From: Clostridiaceae bacterium
Lineage (GTDB): Bacteria; Bacillota; Clostridia; Saccharofermentanales; DTU023
Direction of reading: 5' to 3'
Length of the DNA: 9,708 nt
Assembly: GCA_012841255.1 (NCBI GenBank)
Contig: DUUZ01000267.1
Span: 1 to 9,708 of the forward strand
How positions within the stretch are numbered: the first letter of the stretch is position 1; every line of letters begins with the position of its first letter. Shown piece after piece: positions 1 through 7,800 of the stretch. The position numbers and the translations under genes were made by a program. The notes beneath the pieces were generated by a model that saw only the letters and a list, made by a program, of their open reading frames with translations, was not told the origin of the DNA and ran no database searches.

Positions 1-1674
1 CCCGTAAGAGGCAGGCGTCATGTTCAGAAGAACAACCGTCAGATCCCCCTCTCCCTTCCCCTTCCTGACATAGGAGAAGATGCTCCGGTTGCGGTCGTCG
101 GCATCGATCCAGGAGAAGCCCTCCCAGGACCGGTCCAGTTCCCAGAAAGGCCGGTGCCCCAGATAGAGCTGATTCAGCTCCCGGACAAAATCCTGCATCT
201 CCCGGTGCCGGGGATATTTCAGCATGAACCATTCCAGTTCCTCGTAGTAACGCCATTCCAGATAGGGAGCCCATTCATTGCCCATGAAGTTGAGCTTGGC
301 TCCGGGATGGGACATCTGGTACATGTAGCAGGCCCGCAAAGAGGCAAATTGCCGCCAGTAGTCTCCGGGCATCCGGCCCAGCAGGGATTTTTTCCCGTGG
401 ACCACCTCGTCGTGGGAGAAGGGCAGGATGAAGTTCTCGCGGAAGGCGTAGACCATGGAGAAGGTGATCTTGTCATGGTACTGGCCCCGGGCATAGTAGT
501 CGGCCTCCATGTAAGAGAGGGTGTCGTTCATCCAGCCCATGTTCCATTTGTGGGTGAAGCCCAGGCCCCCCTGCTCCACCGGCAGGGTGATGTCGGGATA
601 GGGGGTGGATTCCTCGGCGGCGATGACCGCGTGGGGGAAATGCAGGCGCAGGAGCCCGTTCAGGTTCTTGAGGAACTCCACCGCCTCCAGGTTGATGTTG
701 CCTCCCTCTGCATTGGGCACGGCCTTGGGGCGGCCGAAGTCCAGGTAGAGCATGCTGCTCACCGCATCCACCCGAAGGCCGTCGGCGTGGAATTCATCCA
801 GCCAGAACCAGGCGCTGGAAAGAAGGAAGGAGCGGACCTCCGAAAGCCCGTAATTGAAGACCAGGGTTCCCCAGTCATCGTGTTCGCCCTTGCGGGGGTC
901 AGGCTCCTCATAGAGGGCTTCCCCGTCAAAGCGGGCCAGGGCAAAATCGTCCCGGGGAAAGTGGGAGGGCACCCAGTCCAGGATGACCCGGATATCTGCC
1001 TGGTGGAGGACATCGATCAGGTATTTCAAATCGGCCGGAGTCCCGTAGCGGGAGGTGGCCGCAAAGTAACCGGTCACCTGGTAGCCCCAGGAAGCGTCCA
1101 GGGGGTATTCGGTCACCGGCATCAGTTCGACGGCGTTATAGCCCATGGACTTGCAGTAATCGGCAAGCTGGGGGGCCATCTCCCGGTAGCTGTAGACCTG
1201 GCCGTCGGCATAACGCCTCCAGCTGCCCAGATGGACTTCATAAATATTGAGGGGGCCTGCTTCCAGGGCATCCGGACGATTGGCCATATAGGCCTGGTCC
1301 TGCCAGTCATGGTCCCCTTCCGCGTCATAGAGGATGGAGGCCGTCCCCGGCCGGGTTTCCGCGTGCCGGGCAAAGGGATCGGCCTTCAGTAAAACACGGC
1401 CGCCCGGAGCGGTCACCGCATACTTGTAACGCTGCCAGAGGCGGGCTCCGGGAATGAAGCCCTGCCAGAGCCCTGTGGTTCCATAGCTTTGAAGGGGGTG
1501 GGCGCCGGGATCCCATCCGTTGAAATCGCCGACCACGCTGACCGCCAAAGCCCGCGGGGCCCAGACCGCAAAGCGGTAGCCGGGATCCCCCTCCGGGGAG
1601 ACATGCGGTCGCGCACCGAGCATTTTATAGCTTTGGTAATTCTCTCCCTGATTGAAAAGCCAAGCCTGATTCAT
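1..1674 (-). CDS. glgB: 1,4-alpha-glucan branching enzyme GlgB, C-terminus cut by window edge
   Basis: Cytosolic GH13 enzyme that cuts alpha-1,4-glucan chains and rejoins them by alpha-1,6 links, making the branches of glycogen. The first 558 residues are visible; the family usually has about 630-730, so the end of the catalytic domain and the C-terminal all-beta domain lie beyond base 1. Visible in order: a CBM48-type N-terminal module (about 30-110, with WAP and VVGDFNGWDP), the barrel entry NIYEVHLGSW (143-152), ELMPVTEYP, DWVPSHF (233-239), GLRVDAV with nucleophile D303, the AEES acid/base segment (353-356), and FSHDEVVHGK with D422. These are the expected GH13_9 catalytic blocks, so the enzyme should be active. 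FMGNEWAPYLEW (463-474) replaces the more usual MGNEFGQ. The ATG at 1674 is chosen because the protein begins directly at the typical short N-terminus; GGAG lies 12 nt upstream, which is rather far. The frame is open throughout. A 154-bp gap with a candidate promoter separates it from mutS2, so it may have its own transcript. Confidence 0.96.
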   Translation of the reverse strand, partial: MNQAWLFNQGENYQSYKMLGARPHVSPEGDPGYRFAVWAPRALAVSVVGDFNGWDPGAHPLQSYGTTGLWQGFIPGARLWQRYKYAVTAPGGRVLLKADPFARHAETRPGTASILYDAEGDHDWQDQAYMANRPDALEAGPLNIYEVHLGSWRRYADGQVYSYREMAPQLADYCKSMGYNAVELMPVTEYPLDASWGYQVTGYFAATSRYGTPADLKYLIDVLHQADIRVILDWVPSHFPRDDFALARFDGEALYEEPDPRKGEHDDWGTLVFNYGLSEVRSFLLSSAWFWLDEFHADGLRVDAVSSMLYLDFGRPKAVPNAEGGNINLEAVEFLKNLNGLLRLHFPHAVIAAEESTPYPDITLPVEQGGLGFTHKWNMGWMNDTLSYMEADYYARGQYHDKITFSMVYAFRENFILPFSHDEVVHGKKSLLGRMPGDYWRQFASLRACYMYQMSHPGAKLNFMGNEWAPYLEWRYYEELEWFMLKYPRHREMQDFVRELNQLYLGHRPFWELDRSWEGFSWIDADDRNRSIFSYVRKGKGEGDLTVVLLNMTPASYG

Positions 1675-1705
1675 ACGCCCGTCACACTCCGCTGACCTGG
1701 TGCGG

Positions 1706-1733
1706 CAACCAAACGGTCCTCCGCGGCGGTTGG
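1706..1733 (-). other. Imperfect inverted repeat in the glgB leader
   Basis: The arms CCAACCG and CGTTTGG (minus strand, 1733-1727 and 1715-1709) pair over seven positions with one mismatch around an 11-nt GC-rich loop. An alternative register gives a perfect 5-bp CAACC/GGTTG stem. It lies about 35-60 nt before the glgB start. No U-run follows, so it is not an intrinsic terminator. It could be a leader hairpin or chance. Confidence 0.2.
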
Positions 1734-1735
1734 AA

Positions 1736-1765
1736 ACAATAATGATTGAAAAACCATTCTGTCAA
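1736..1765 (-). promoter_or_regulatory. Candidate sigma-A-type promoter for glgB
   Basis: On the minus strand, a perfect TTGACA (1765-1760) is followed after 18 bp by TATTGT (1741-1736, four of six consensus bases). This would start transcription about 55 nt before the glgB ATG. The surrounding gap is clearly more AT-rich than the genes. A competing -10 is a perfect TATAAT at 1772-1767, just upstream, but no good -35 sits 16-18 bp before it. Either would make glgB at least partly independent of the upstream gene group. Called from sequence pattern only. Confidence 0.4.
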
Positions 1766-1828
1766 TATTATACATGATGGACCAAAGGAAGATTCCCAGA
1801 ATGTTAAGGCAGCCCGGGATGAAAAGAT

Positions 1829-4219
1829 CTAGGACAGATCAAGTTCTGCGACCGTGACGCCGTCGCCGCCCTCCCCGTCCCCGCCCTGGCGGAAGGACTT
1901 GACCCTCCGGTCCCGGGTCAGGGTCTCATGGGTTGCCTTGCGCAAGGCACCTGTCCCCTTGCCGTGGACGATGCGGACAGGAGAAAGGCCGGCCAGGACC
2001 GCTTCATCCAGAAATTGGTCCAGAAGTCCCAGGGCTTCATCCACCCGTTTTCCCAAAAGCATGAGCTCCGTACCCGCCCGCATGACAATGTCGGATCGGA
2101 GCTGACTGGATGCGCTTGGAGCGGCCTTGGATCTCCTGGTTTTCTCAGCCTTTTTGGGCCGGGCCTTCTGCAGGTCGGTCAAGGGGACCGTCACCCGGAA
2201 GGTGCCGGCTTCCAGGACCACCTGCCCCTTGGCGTCCGGTGCTTCCCGGACAATCCCCGTTACCCCCAGGGACTTGGACAGATAGCTCTCACCCAAGAGG
2301 AGGTCGTCCGGGGACAGGAGATCTTCCCCGCCTTTCAGGGCCGGTCTCTTGACCTCATATTTCTTGCCGATGGCCGACAGCCTTCCCCGGGCTTCGGATG
2401 CCAGGCGGTGGTCGGCCGGCCGGGTTTCCCTGGCTTCCTTCTTCAAATCTTCCAGGAGCTTGTCGATATCGCTTCTTGCGGCGTCCAGAAGTGCCGTGGC
2501 TTCCTCCCTGGCCTTTTCTTCCCAGCGGGCCCGTTCCCCCTCAAGCCTGCTTCGCTCGTCCTCCAGGGCAGTCCTAACGTCCTCGGTCTCCTCTTTCAGC
2601 TTCCGGATCTTCTCCTCCATGGCGGAGGCCTCCCGGTGGCTCTGTTCAATGGCGGAAACCAGGTCTTCGAAGCGGGTTCCCTCCTCGGAAATAAGGGTAC
2701 GGGCACTGTCAATGATCCTGGGCGACAAGCCCAGCCGGCTGGAGATGGCAAAAGCGTTGCTGACTCCGGGGACCCCGATCAGGAGCTTGTAGGTGGGCCG
2801 CAGCGTGTTGGTGTCGAATTCGCAGCAGGCGTTCTCCACTCCCTCCTCATTCATGGCATAGCCCTTCAGCTCCCGGTAGTGGGTGGTGGCCACCGTGTGG
2901 CAGCCCCGGGCCTTCAGATGATCCAGGATGGCGATGGCCAAAGCAGCGCCTTCGGATGGATCCGTGCCGGCCCCCAGCTCATCCAGGAGGACCAGGGTGC
3001 CCGGCCGGGCCTCATCGGTAATCCGGATGATCTCCCGCATATGGGAGGAAAAAGTGGACAGGTTCTGCTCGATGCTCTGTTCATCCCCGATATCGGCCTC
3101 GACTCTTTCAAACCAGGCGATTTCGGACCTCTCCCTGGCAGGGATAAAGAGGCCGGCCATGGCCATGAGGGTCAAAAGGCCGCAGGTCTTCAAAGAAACG
3201 GTCTTTCCGCCCGTATTGGGGCCGGTGATGACCAGGGTGTTAAAACTCTTGCCCAGTTCAAAGTCGATGGGGACCACCCGGTCCCGGTCAATCAGGGGAT
3301 GGCGGGCCTTGCGGAGGAGAATTTCCCCCTTGGCATTCAGGATGGGGAGAGAAGCATCCATGCGGCTTGCCAGCTTGGCCTTGGCCATGGCGAAGTCCAG
3401 GCCGGCCACAAGATCCACATTGTCCATGAAGACCTGGTACTGGTTGGCCACTATAGCGGACAGTTCCTGGAGGATGACCAGGATCTCATGCTCTTCGGCA
3501 GACTCCAGTTCCCGGATCTTGTTATTCAGTTCCACCACGGCCATGGGTTCGATGAAAAGGGTCCCGCCCGAGGCTGAGGTATCGTGGACGATGCCTCGGA
3601 CCTGGCCCCTGCGGTCTGAGCGGACCGGGACAACAAAACGGCCTCCCCGGATGGTGATGATGGGCTCTTGCAGGGCATCGGCCTTCTGGGAGAGGATCTT
3701 GTCCAGTTCCCTGCGGACGGCCGCCTGGGCTTCCCGGAGTTTGACCCGGATATTGAAAAGAGTGTCGCTGGCCTGATCAAAAAGCTCCCGGTCGTCCTTG
3801 ACCGATTGTTCCAGCCGCCGCAAAAAACCCGGCAGGGGGACCAGTTCCAAGGCCCGTTCATGAATCCGGAGAGGGGTCTCCTCCCGGCCGTCCCCCCGGA
3901 CCTCTTCCAGGATCCGTTCCAGGGCCCGCAGGAAGGCTGCGATCCGCATGAACTCGGAACAGTCCAGGACTGCTTCCGTCCGGGCCCGCCGGACCGAGGG
4001 GCGGATATCATTGACACCGGACAGGGGCAGCTCACCGAACTTGATCAGGCGGAGGAGGGCATCTTCCGTCTCAGCCAGGGCTTCTAAGGATTCATCAAAA
4101 GAGGACAGGGGAACCAGGGCCTGACAAAGCCCCCGCCCCGGTGCCGTCGCCGCCAGATCAGAGAGCTGGCGGATGACCGCATCAAATTCAAGCGTCTTCC
4201 TTGTCTTTTCCAGAATCAT
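1829..4219 (-). CDS. mutS2: MutS2 family ATPase with KOW and Smr domains
   Basis: MutS2 is a MutS homologue outside mismatch repair. Studied members act on recombination intermediates, and the Bacillus subtilis protein also splits collided ribosomes. The 796 residues match the usual family length. Visible in order: N-terminal KTLEFDAVI (8-16), the core and clamp region with GGTLFIEP (218-225), Walker A GPNTGGKT (333-340), STFSSHM (388-394), Walker B LVLLDELGAGTDPSEG (409-424), the TTHY switch (445-448), a charged coiled coil (about 517-605), a KOW-like beta segment (about 640-685), a basic linker (about 685-705), and a C-terminal Smr domain with HGKGTGALRK (752-761) and GEGGDGVTV. The Smr domain reads LMLLG (719-723) where LDLRG is usual, so the acidic residue is missing. 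The ATG at 4219 is chosen because homologues begin at this point. A longer frame from a TTG at 4270 adds 17 non-conserved residues and has no ribosome binding site. With the ATG, the gene overlaps the upstream one by 32 nt; its own ribosome binding site (AGAAAAG) is weak, suggesting translational coupling. Confidence 0.96.
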   Translation of the reverse strand: MILEKTRKTLEFDAVIRQLSDLAATAPGRGLCQALVPLSSFDESLEALAETEDALLRLIKFGELPLSGVNDIRPSVRRARTEAVLDCSEFMRIAAFLRALERILEEVRGDGREETPLRIHERALELVPLPGFLRRLEQSVKDDRELFDQASDTLFNIRVKLREAQAAVRRELDKILSQKADALQEPIITIRGGRFVVPVRSDRRGQVRGIVHDTSASGGTLFIEPMAVVELNNKIRELESAEEHEILVILQELSAIVANQYQVFMDNVDLVAGLDFAMAKAKLASRMDASLPILNAKGEILLRKARHPLIDRDRVVPIDFELGKSFNTLVITGPNTGGKTVSLKTCGLLTLMAMAGLFIPARERSEIAWFERVEADIGDEQSIEQNLSTFSSHMREIIRITDEARPGTLVLLDELGAGTDPSEGAALAIAILDHLKARGCHTVATTHYRELKGYAMNEEGVENACCEFDTNTLRPTYKLLIGVPGVSNAFAISSRLGLSPRIIDSARTLISEEGTRFEDLVSAIEQSHREASAMEEKIRKLKEETEDVRTALEDERSRLEGERARWEEKAREEATALLDAARSDIDKLLEDLKKEARETRPADHRLASEARGRLSAIGKKYEVKRPALKGGEDLLSPDDLLLGESYLSKSLGVTGIVREAPDAKGQVVLEAGTFRVTVPLTDLQKARPKKAEKTRRSKAAPSASSQLRSDIVMRAGTELMLLGKRVDEALGLLDQFLDEAVLAGLSPVRIVHGKGTGALRKATHETLTRDRRVKSFRQGGDGEGGDGVTVAELDLS

Positions 4220-4781
4220 TTTTGACTTTTCTAAAACCAGCCTGCTTGGAGATGTAATTGACCGTGGCAATCAGGGAACAAAGGACGGCAGGGATGAAGA
4301 TGACCTGGCCCAGCAAGCCTTCCGCCTTGCCGAAGAACATGACCACGACCGCCACCACGAAGAGAAAAGTGGCCACCTTGCCGAAGCGGTCGGCGTAGAC
4401 CACCACGTCCCGCCGGGTCAGAAGCAGCATGCTGCCGAAGAGCATGAAGGTTTCCCGGATCACATAGTAAAGAGGAACCCAGAAAGGGGTCAGCCCCACG
4501 GTATAGAGCATGAAGGCGGTGACCACCTGGAAAAGTTTGTCGACGAAGGGATCGAAGAGTTTCCCGAAATCCGTCATCATGTTGAAGCGGCGGGCGATGA
4601 AACCGTCCAGGAAATCCGTGACCCAGATGAGCAGGAAGAGCCAGAGGGTGGCCATGCGGTTTTCCGGCCAGCTGGAAATCATGATGGCCAGGGGCGCAAT
4701 GGCCAAAAGGCGGATCATGGTTAAAATATTCGGAATATTAAAGACAACAGTCAGCTGTTTATTCTTGCTGTTACGCTCCAT
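4188..4781 (-). CDS. pgsA: CDP-alcohol phosphatidyltransferase, PgsA-like
   Basis: Integral membrane enzyme (197 aa) that moves a phosphatidyl group from CDP-diacylglycerol to an alcohol. The full family motif is present at residues 56-81: D56, D59-G60, A63-R64, G73, D77 and D81, with the exact spacing DGxxAR-x8-GxxxDxxxD. The aspartates bind the two metal ions and CDP. The N-terminus NIPNILTMIRLL (15-26) is typical of phosphatidylglycerophosphate synthase. Roughly six hydrophobic segments follow (about 20-37, 44-56, 84-97, 101-120, 135-150 and 157-172), then a charged Lys/Asp/Glu tail. The most likely acceptor is glycerol-3-phosphate, which would make it the committed step to phosphatidylglycerol. 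Clostridia often carry a second paralogue of uncertain acceptor, and DPFVDKLFQ differs from the common DPLADKL, so the symbol is tentative. The start at 4781 has a strong GAGGAG five nt upstream. Its last 32 nt overlap mutS2; it lies 68 bp after dnaE. Confidence 0.85.
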   Translation of the reverse strand: MERNSKNKQLTVVFNIPNILTMIRLLAIAPLAIMISSWPENRMATLWLFLLIWVTDFLDGFIARRFNMMTDFGKLFDPFVDKLFQVVTAFMLYTVGLTPFWVPLYYVIRETFMLFGSMLLLTRRDVVVYADRFGKVATFLFVVAVVVMFFGKAEGLLGQVIFIPAVLCSLIATVNYISKQAGFRKVKNDSGKDKEDA

Positions 4782-4786
4782 GAATG

Positions 4787-4794
4787 CTCCTCTT
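4787..4794 (-). promoter_or_regulatory. Strong ribosome binding site of the pgsA-like gene
   Basis: AAGAGGAG on the minus strand ends five nt before the ATG at 4781. It is the clearest Shine-Dalgarno sequence in the window and fixes that start. The other visible starts (dnaE, mutS2, glgB) have weak or distant ones. Confidence 0.75.
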
Positions 4795-4849
4795 GCGGCT
4801 TATGCCGTCCTCTTGTATTGTCTCATAAAACCGGCAGTCCGACTATATT

Positions 4850-7800
4850 TTATAGAAGACCGAAATTCTCGGGACCGAAGAGATCCATGAGCAGCGAAGC
4901 CGTCTCATCCCGCCAGTCAATGGGGGACGTTTCCCGGTCGGCCACGAACTGTCCGGCCTCCTCGTCAAAGAGGCGGACCGGAACCCGCCCCGGGAAATAG
5001 GAAAGCGCGGCCTGGAGGGACTCCAGGTAACCCGGCCGGGCCCCCCGGGGCACCCGGATGATGACCGTGGGCGGCGGGCTATTGTCAGCGGGCGCTTCTT
5101 CCTGTCTTGGAGGCGGAGCCGCTTCCTTTTTTCTGGGGGGCGCTTTGGGCGGCTGCCATCGTCCGTTACCGGGATTGCCTTTCTTTTCCAAGGCCTTGCG
5201 GATGTCCTCCGGAAGTTCCCTCATATCGGTTTCCAGAGGCACGATGACATCGGCCAAAAGCTTCAGCTCATCCTCCCGAAGATCAAGGGTGCCTGCAATC
5301 AACAGGGCACTGTGGTCGGTCAGAAGATGCTGGTAGGCCGAGAAAGTCTTGGGAAAAACCACCACTTCGAAACGGCCTCCCGTATCCTCCAGCTGCAAAA
5401 AGGCCATCCGGTCATTGTTCTTGGTAAAGAGCATGCGGCTGTCCACCACCAGGCCTGCCATGGCGGCCCGGGACCGGTCGGCTGGCGGCTTTCTTCCCGG
5501 CTCCTCCCCCGTCTGGTCGCTGGTCAGCAAAGGCAGGGCCTCCAGGGCTTCCTTGTAGGAACTCAAGGGGTGGCCGGTCACATAGAGGCCGGTCATCTCC
5601 TTTTCCATGGTCAGAAGTTCCAGGGGAGGGAACTCCGGCACCCGCGGGTAATCCGGCTCTTCCTTCTGGGCGAAGGCCTGGTCGGCCGTGATGTCAAAGA
5701 GGGTCAGCTGGCCCTCCATGACGCCCCGGTTGGCCGAGACGATGCTGTCGCAGAAGGGCTCGATAACAGCCGCCATCTTGGAGCGGGAAACCTGGAAGAG
5801 GTCGCAGGCCGAAGAGCGGACCAGACTGTCAATCATCTTGCGGTTCATGGCTGTATCGCACATGCGGCGCAGGAAGTTGCCATAGCTGGTAAAAGGGCCG
5901 TCAGCTTCCCGCTCCTCCACCAGGGCCTGGATGGCGTCCCGGCCCACATTCTTGACGGCTCCCAGCGCGAAGCGGATGGCTTGCCCCTCCGGGTGGAAGC
6001 GGGGTCCGCTCCGGTTGATGTCCGGGGGCAGGATGGGGACCCCCATGGCCTCCGCCACCCGCACATAGCGCTCGGCCTTGTCCAGGTCGCCCAGATGGGA
6101 ATTCAAAATGGCCGCCATATATTCGACCGGGTGATAGTACTTGCACCAGGCCGTATAGTAGGCGATGGCCCCGTAGGCCGCCGCATGAGCCTTGTTGAAG
6201 GCATAGCCTGCAAAGGCATAGATGTCGTCAAAGAGTTTTTCCGCCACCTTCCTGGGAACTCCGTTGGCCATGGCCCCTTCCACGTGAATTCCGTTCTCAT
6301 CGTCACCGCCCTCAATAAAGAGGGCGCGGTAGCTTTGCAGAAGTTTCTCGTTTTTCTTACCCATGGCCCGCCGGACATTGTCGGCCTGGGCCAGGGAGAA
6401 GCCGGCAAGATCCCGGACAATCCGGATGACCTGTTCCTGGTAGACGATGACCCCGTAGGTCACCTTGAGAATGGGCTCCAGAAGCGGCCAGTCGTAGCGG
6501 ATCTTCCGCGCATCATGGCGGGCCTGGACATAGCGGGGGATCTGGTCCATGGGGCCAGGCCGGAAAAGCGAGACCCCTGCGATGATATCTTCAAAGGACT
6601 CGGGCTGCAGTTCCTTGAGGAACTGGGTCATGCCCCCGCCCTCCAGCTGGAAGACCGCATCGGTCTCCCCCTGGCTGATCATCTCGTAGATTTTGGGATC
6701 GTCATAGGTCATGGTGTCAAAGTCGATCCCGGTGCCCGTCTTCTCCTCGACCAGGCGTGAGGTCTCCTGGAGGACGGTCAGGGTCCGCAGGCCCAGGAAG
6801 TCGAATTTCAAAAGACCCACATACTCCAGGTCGTCTTTGGTGAACTGGACCACGATGGACTCGTCATTGCGGGACAGGGGGGCGATCTCGCAGACCGGCT
6901 TGCCGGCAATGATGACCCCGGCCGCATGGGTGGAAGCATGGCGGGGCATGCCCTCAAAGCCCCGGGCCAGGTCGATGACCCGTTTTGTGGTGTCGTCCTC
7001 GTCGTAGAGTTTCTTGAGATCGGGATTCAATTCCAGGGCCAGGTCGATGGTCATCTTCAGCTGGTTGGGGACCATCTTGGCGATCCGGTCGGTCTCGGCG
7101 TAGGAGACATCCAGGGCCCGGGCCACATCCCGGATCACCGCCCGGGCGGCCAGGGTTCCGAAGGTGATGACCTGACAGACATGGTCATCCCCGTATTTCC
7201 GGGTCACATAGTCGATGACCTCCCCCCGCCTCTCATAGCAGAAGTCGATATCGAAGTCAGGCATGCTGACCCGTTCCTTGTTGAGGAAACGCTCAAAGAG
7301 CAGATCGTATTTCAAAGGATCGATATCCGTGATAAAAAGCGTGTAGGCGGCCAGCGAAGCCGCACCCGACCCCCGGCCCGGACCCACAATGATGTTCTCC
7401 TCCCGGGCAAAGCGGATGAAGTCCCAGACGATCAGGTAGTAGTCGGTAAAGCCCATGCTGTTGATGACCGACAGCTCGTAGTCCAGCCGCTCCAGATAGG
7501 CCTGGCGGTCAATGTCCGTCTTGCGCTGGGCCAGGCGGATTTCAAGGCCCTCCAGGCAGAGCCTTTTCAGCATGTCCTTCGCAGTCTCGCCGGGCGCCGT
7601 CTCAAAATGGGGCAGGGAAACGGGAAGTTCATTCAGCTCCACCTGACAGCGGGCTGCGATCTTCTCCGTGTTGTCAAGTGCCTCAGGCACATGCCGGAAG
7701 GCCTCCTCCATCTCCTCGGGGGAACGGACATAGAAATAATCCGTATCCATCCGCATGCGGTCGGGAGAGTTCATGGTCTTGCCTGTCTGCATGCAAAGGA

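Noticed and set aside
1775..1828. Intrinsic terminator after mutS2
   Set aside because: No stable stem followed by a T-run is visible on the minus strand; the short GGAA/TTCC match has too small a loop.
1928..3577. 549-codon open frame on the plus strand, antisense to mutS2
   Set aside because: It is Gly/Pro/Gln-rich, shows no recognisable domain, and mirrors the GC-biased codons of mutS2. Other long plus-strand frames (154-1392, 5312-6760, 6926-8077, 8444-9628) are of the same kind.
4220..4270. N-terminal extension of mutS2 from a TTG codon
   Set aside because: The 17 extra residues are unlike MutS2 N-termini, there is no ribosome binding site before the TTG, and the extension would lengthen the overlap with the upstream gene.
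4782..4849. Terminator or promoter between dnaE and the pgsA-like gene
   Set aside because: Only a 3-bp CGG/CCG stem before TTTT and a TATAAA without a fitting -35 are present; both are too weak to call.
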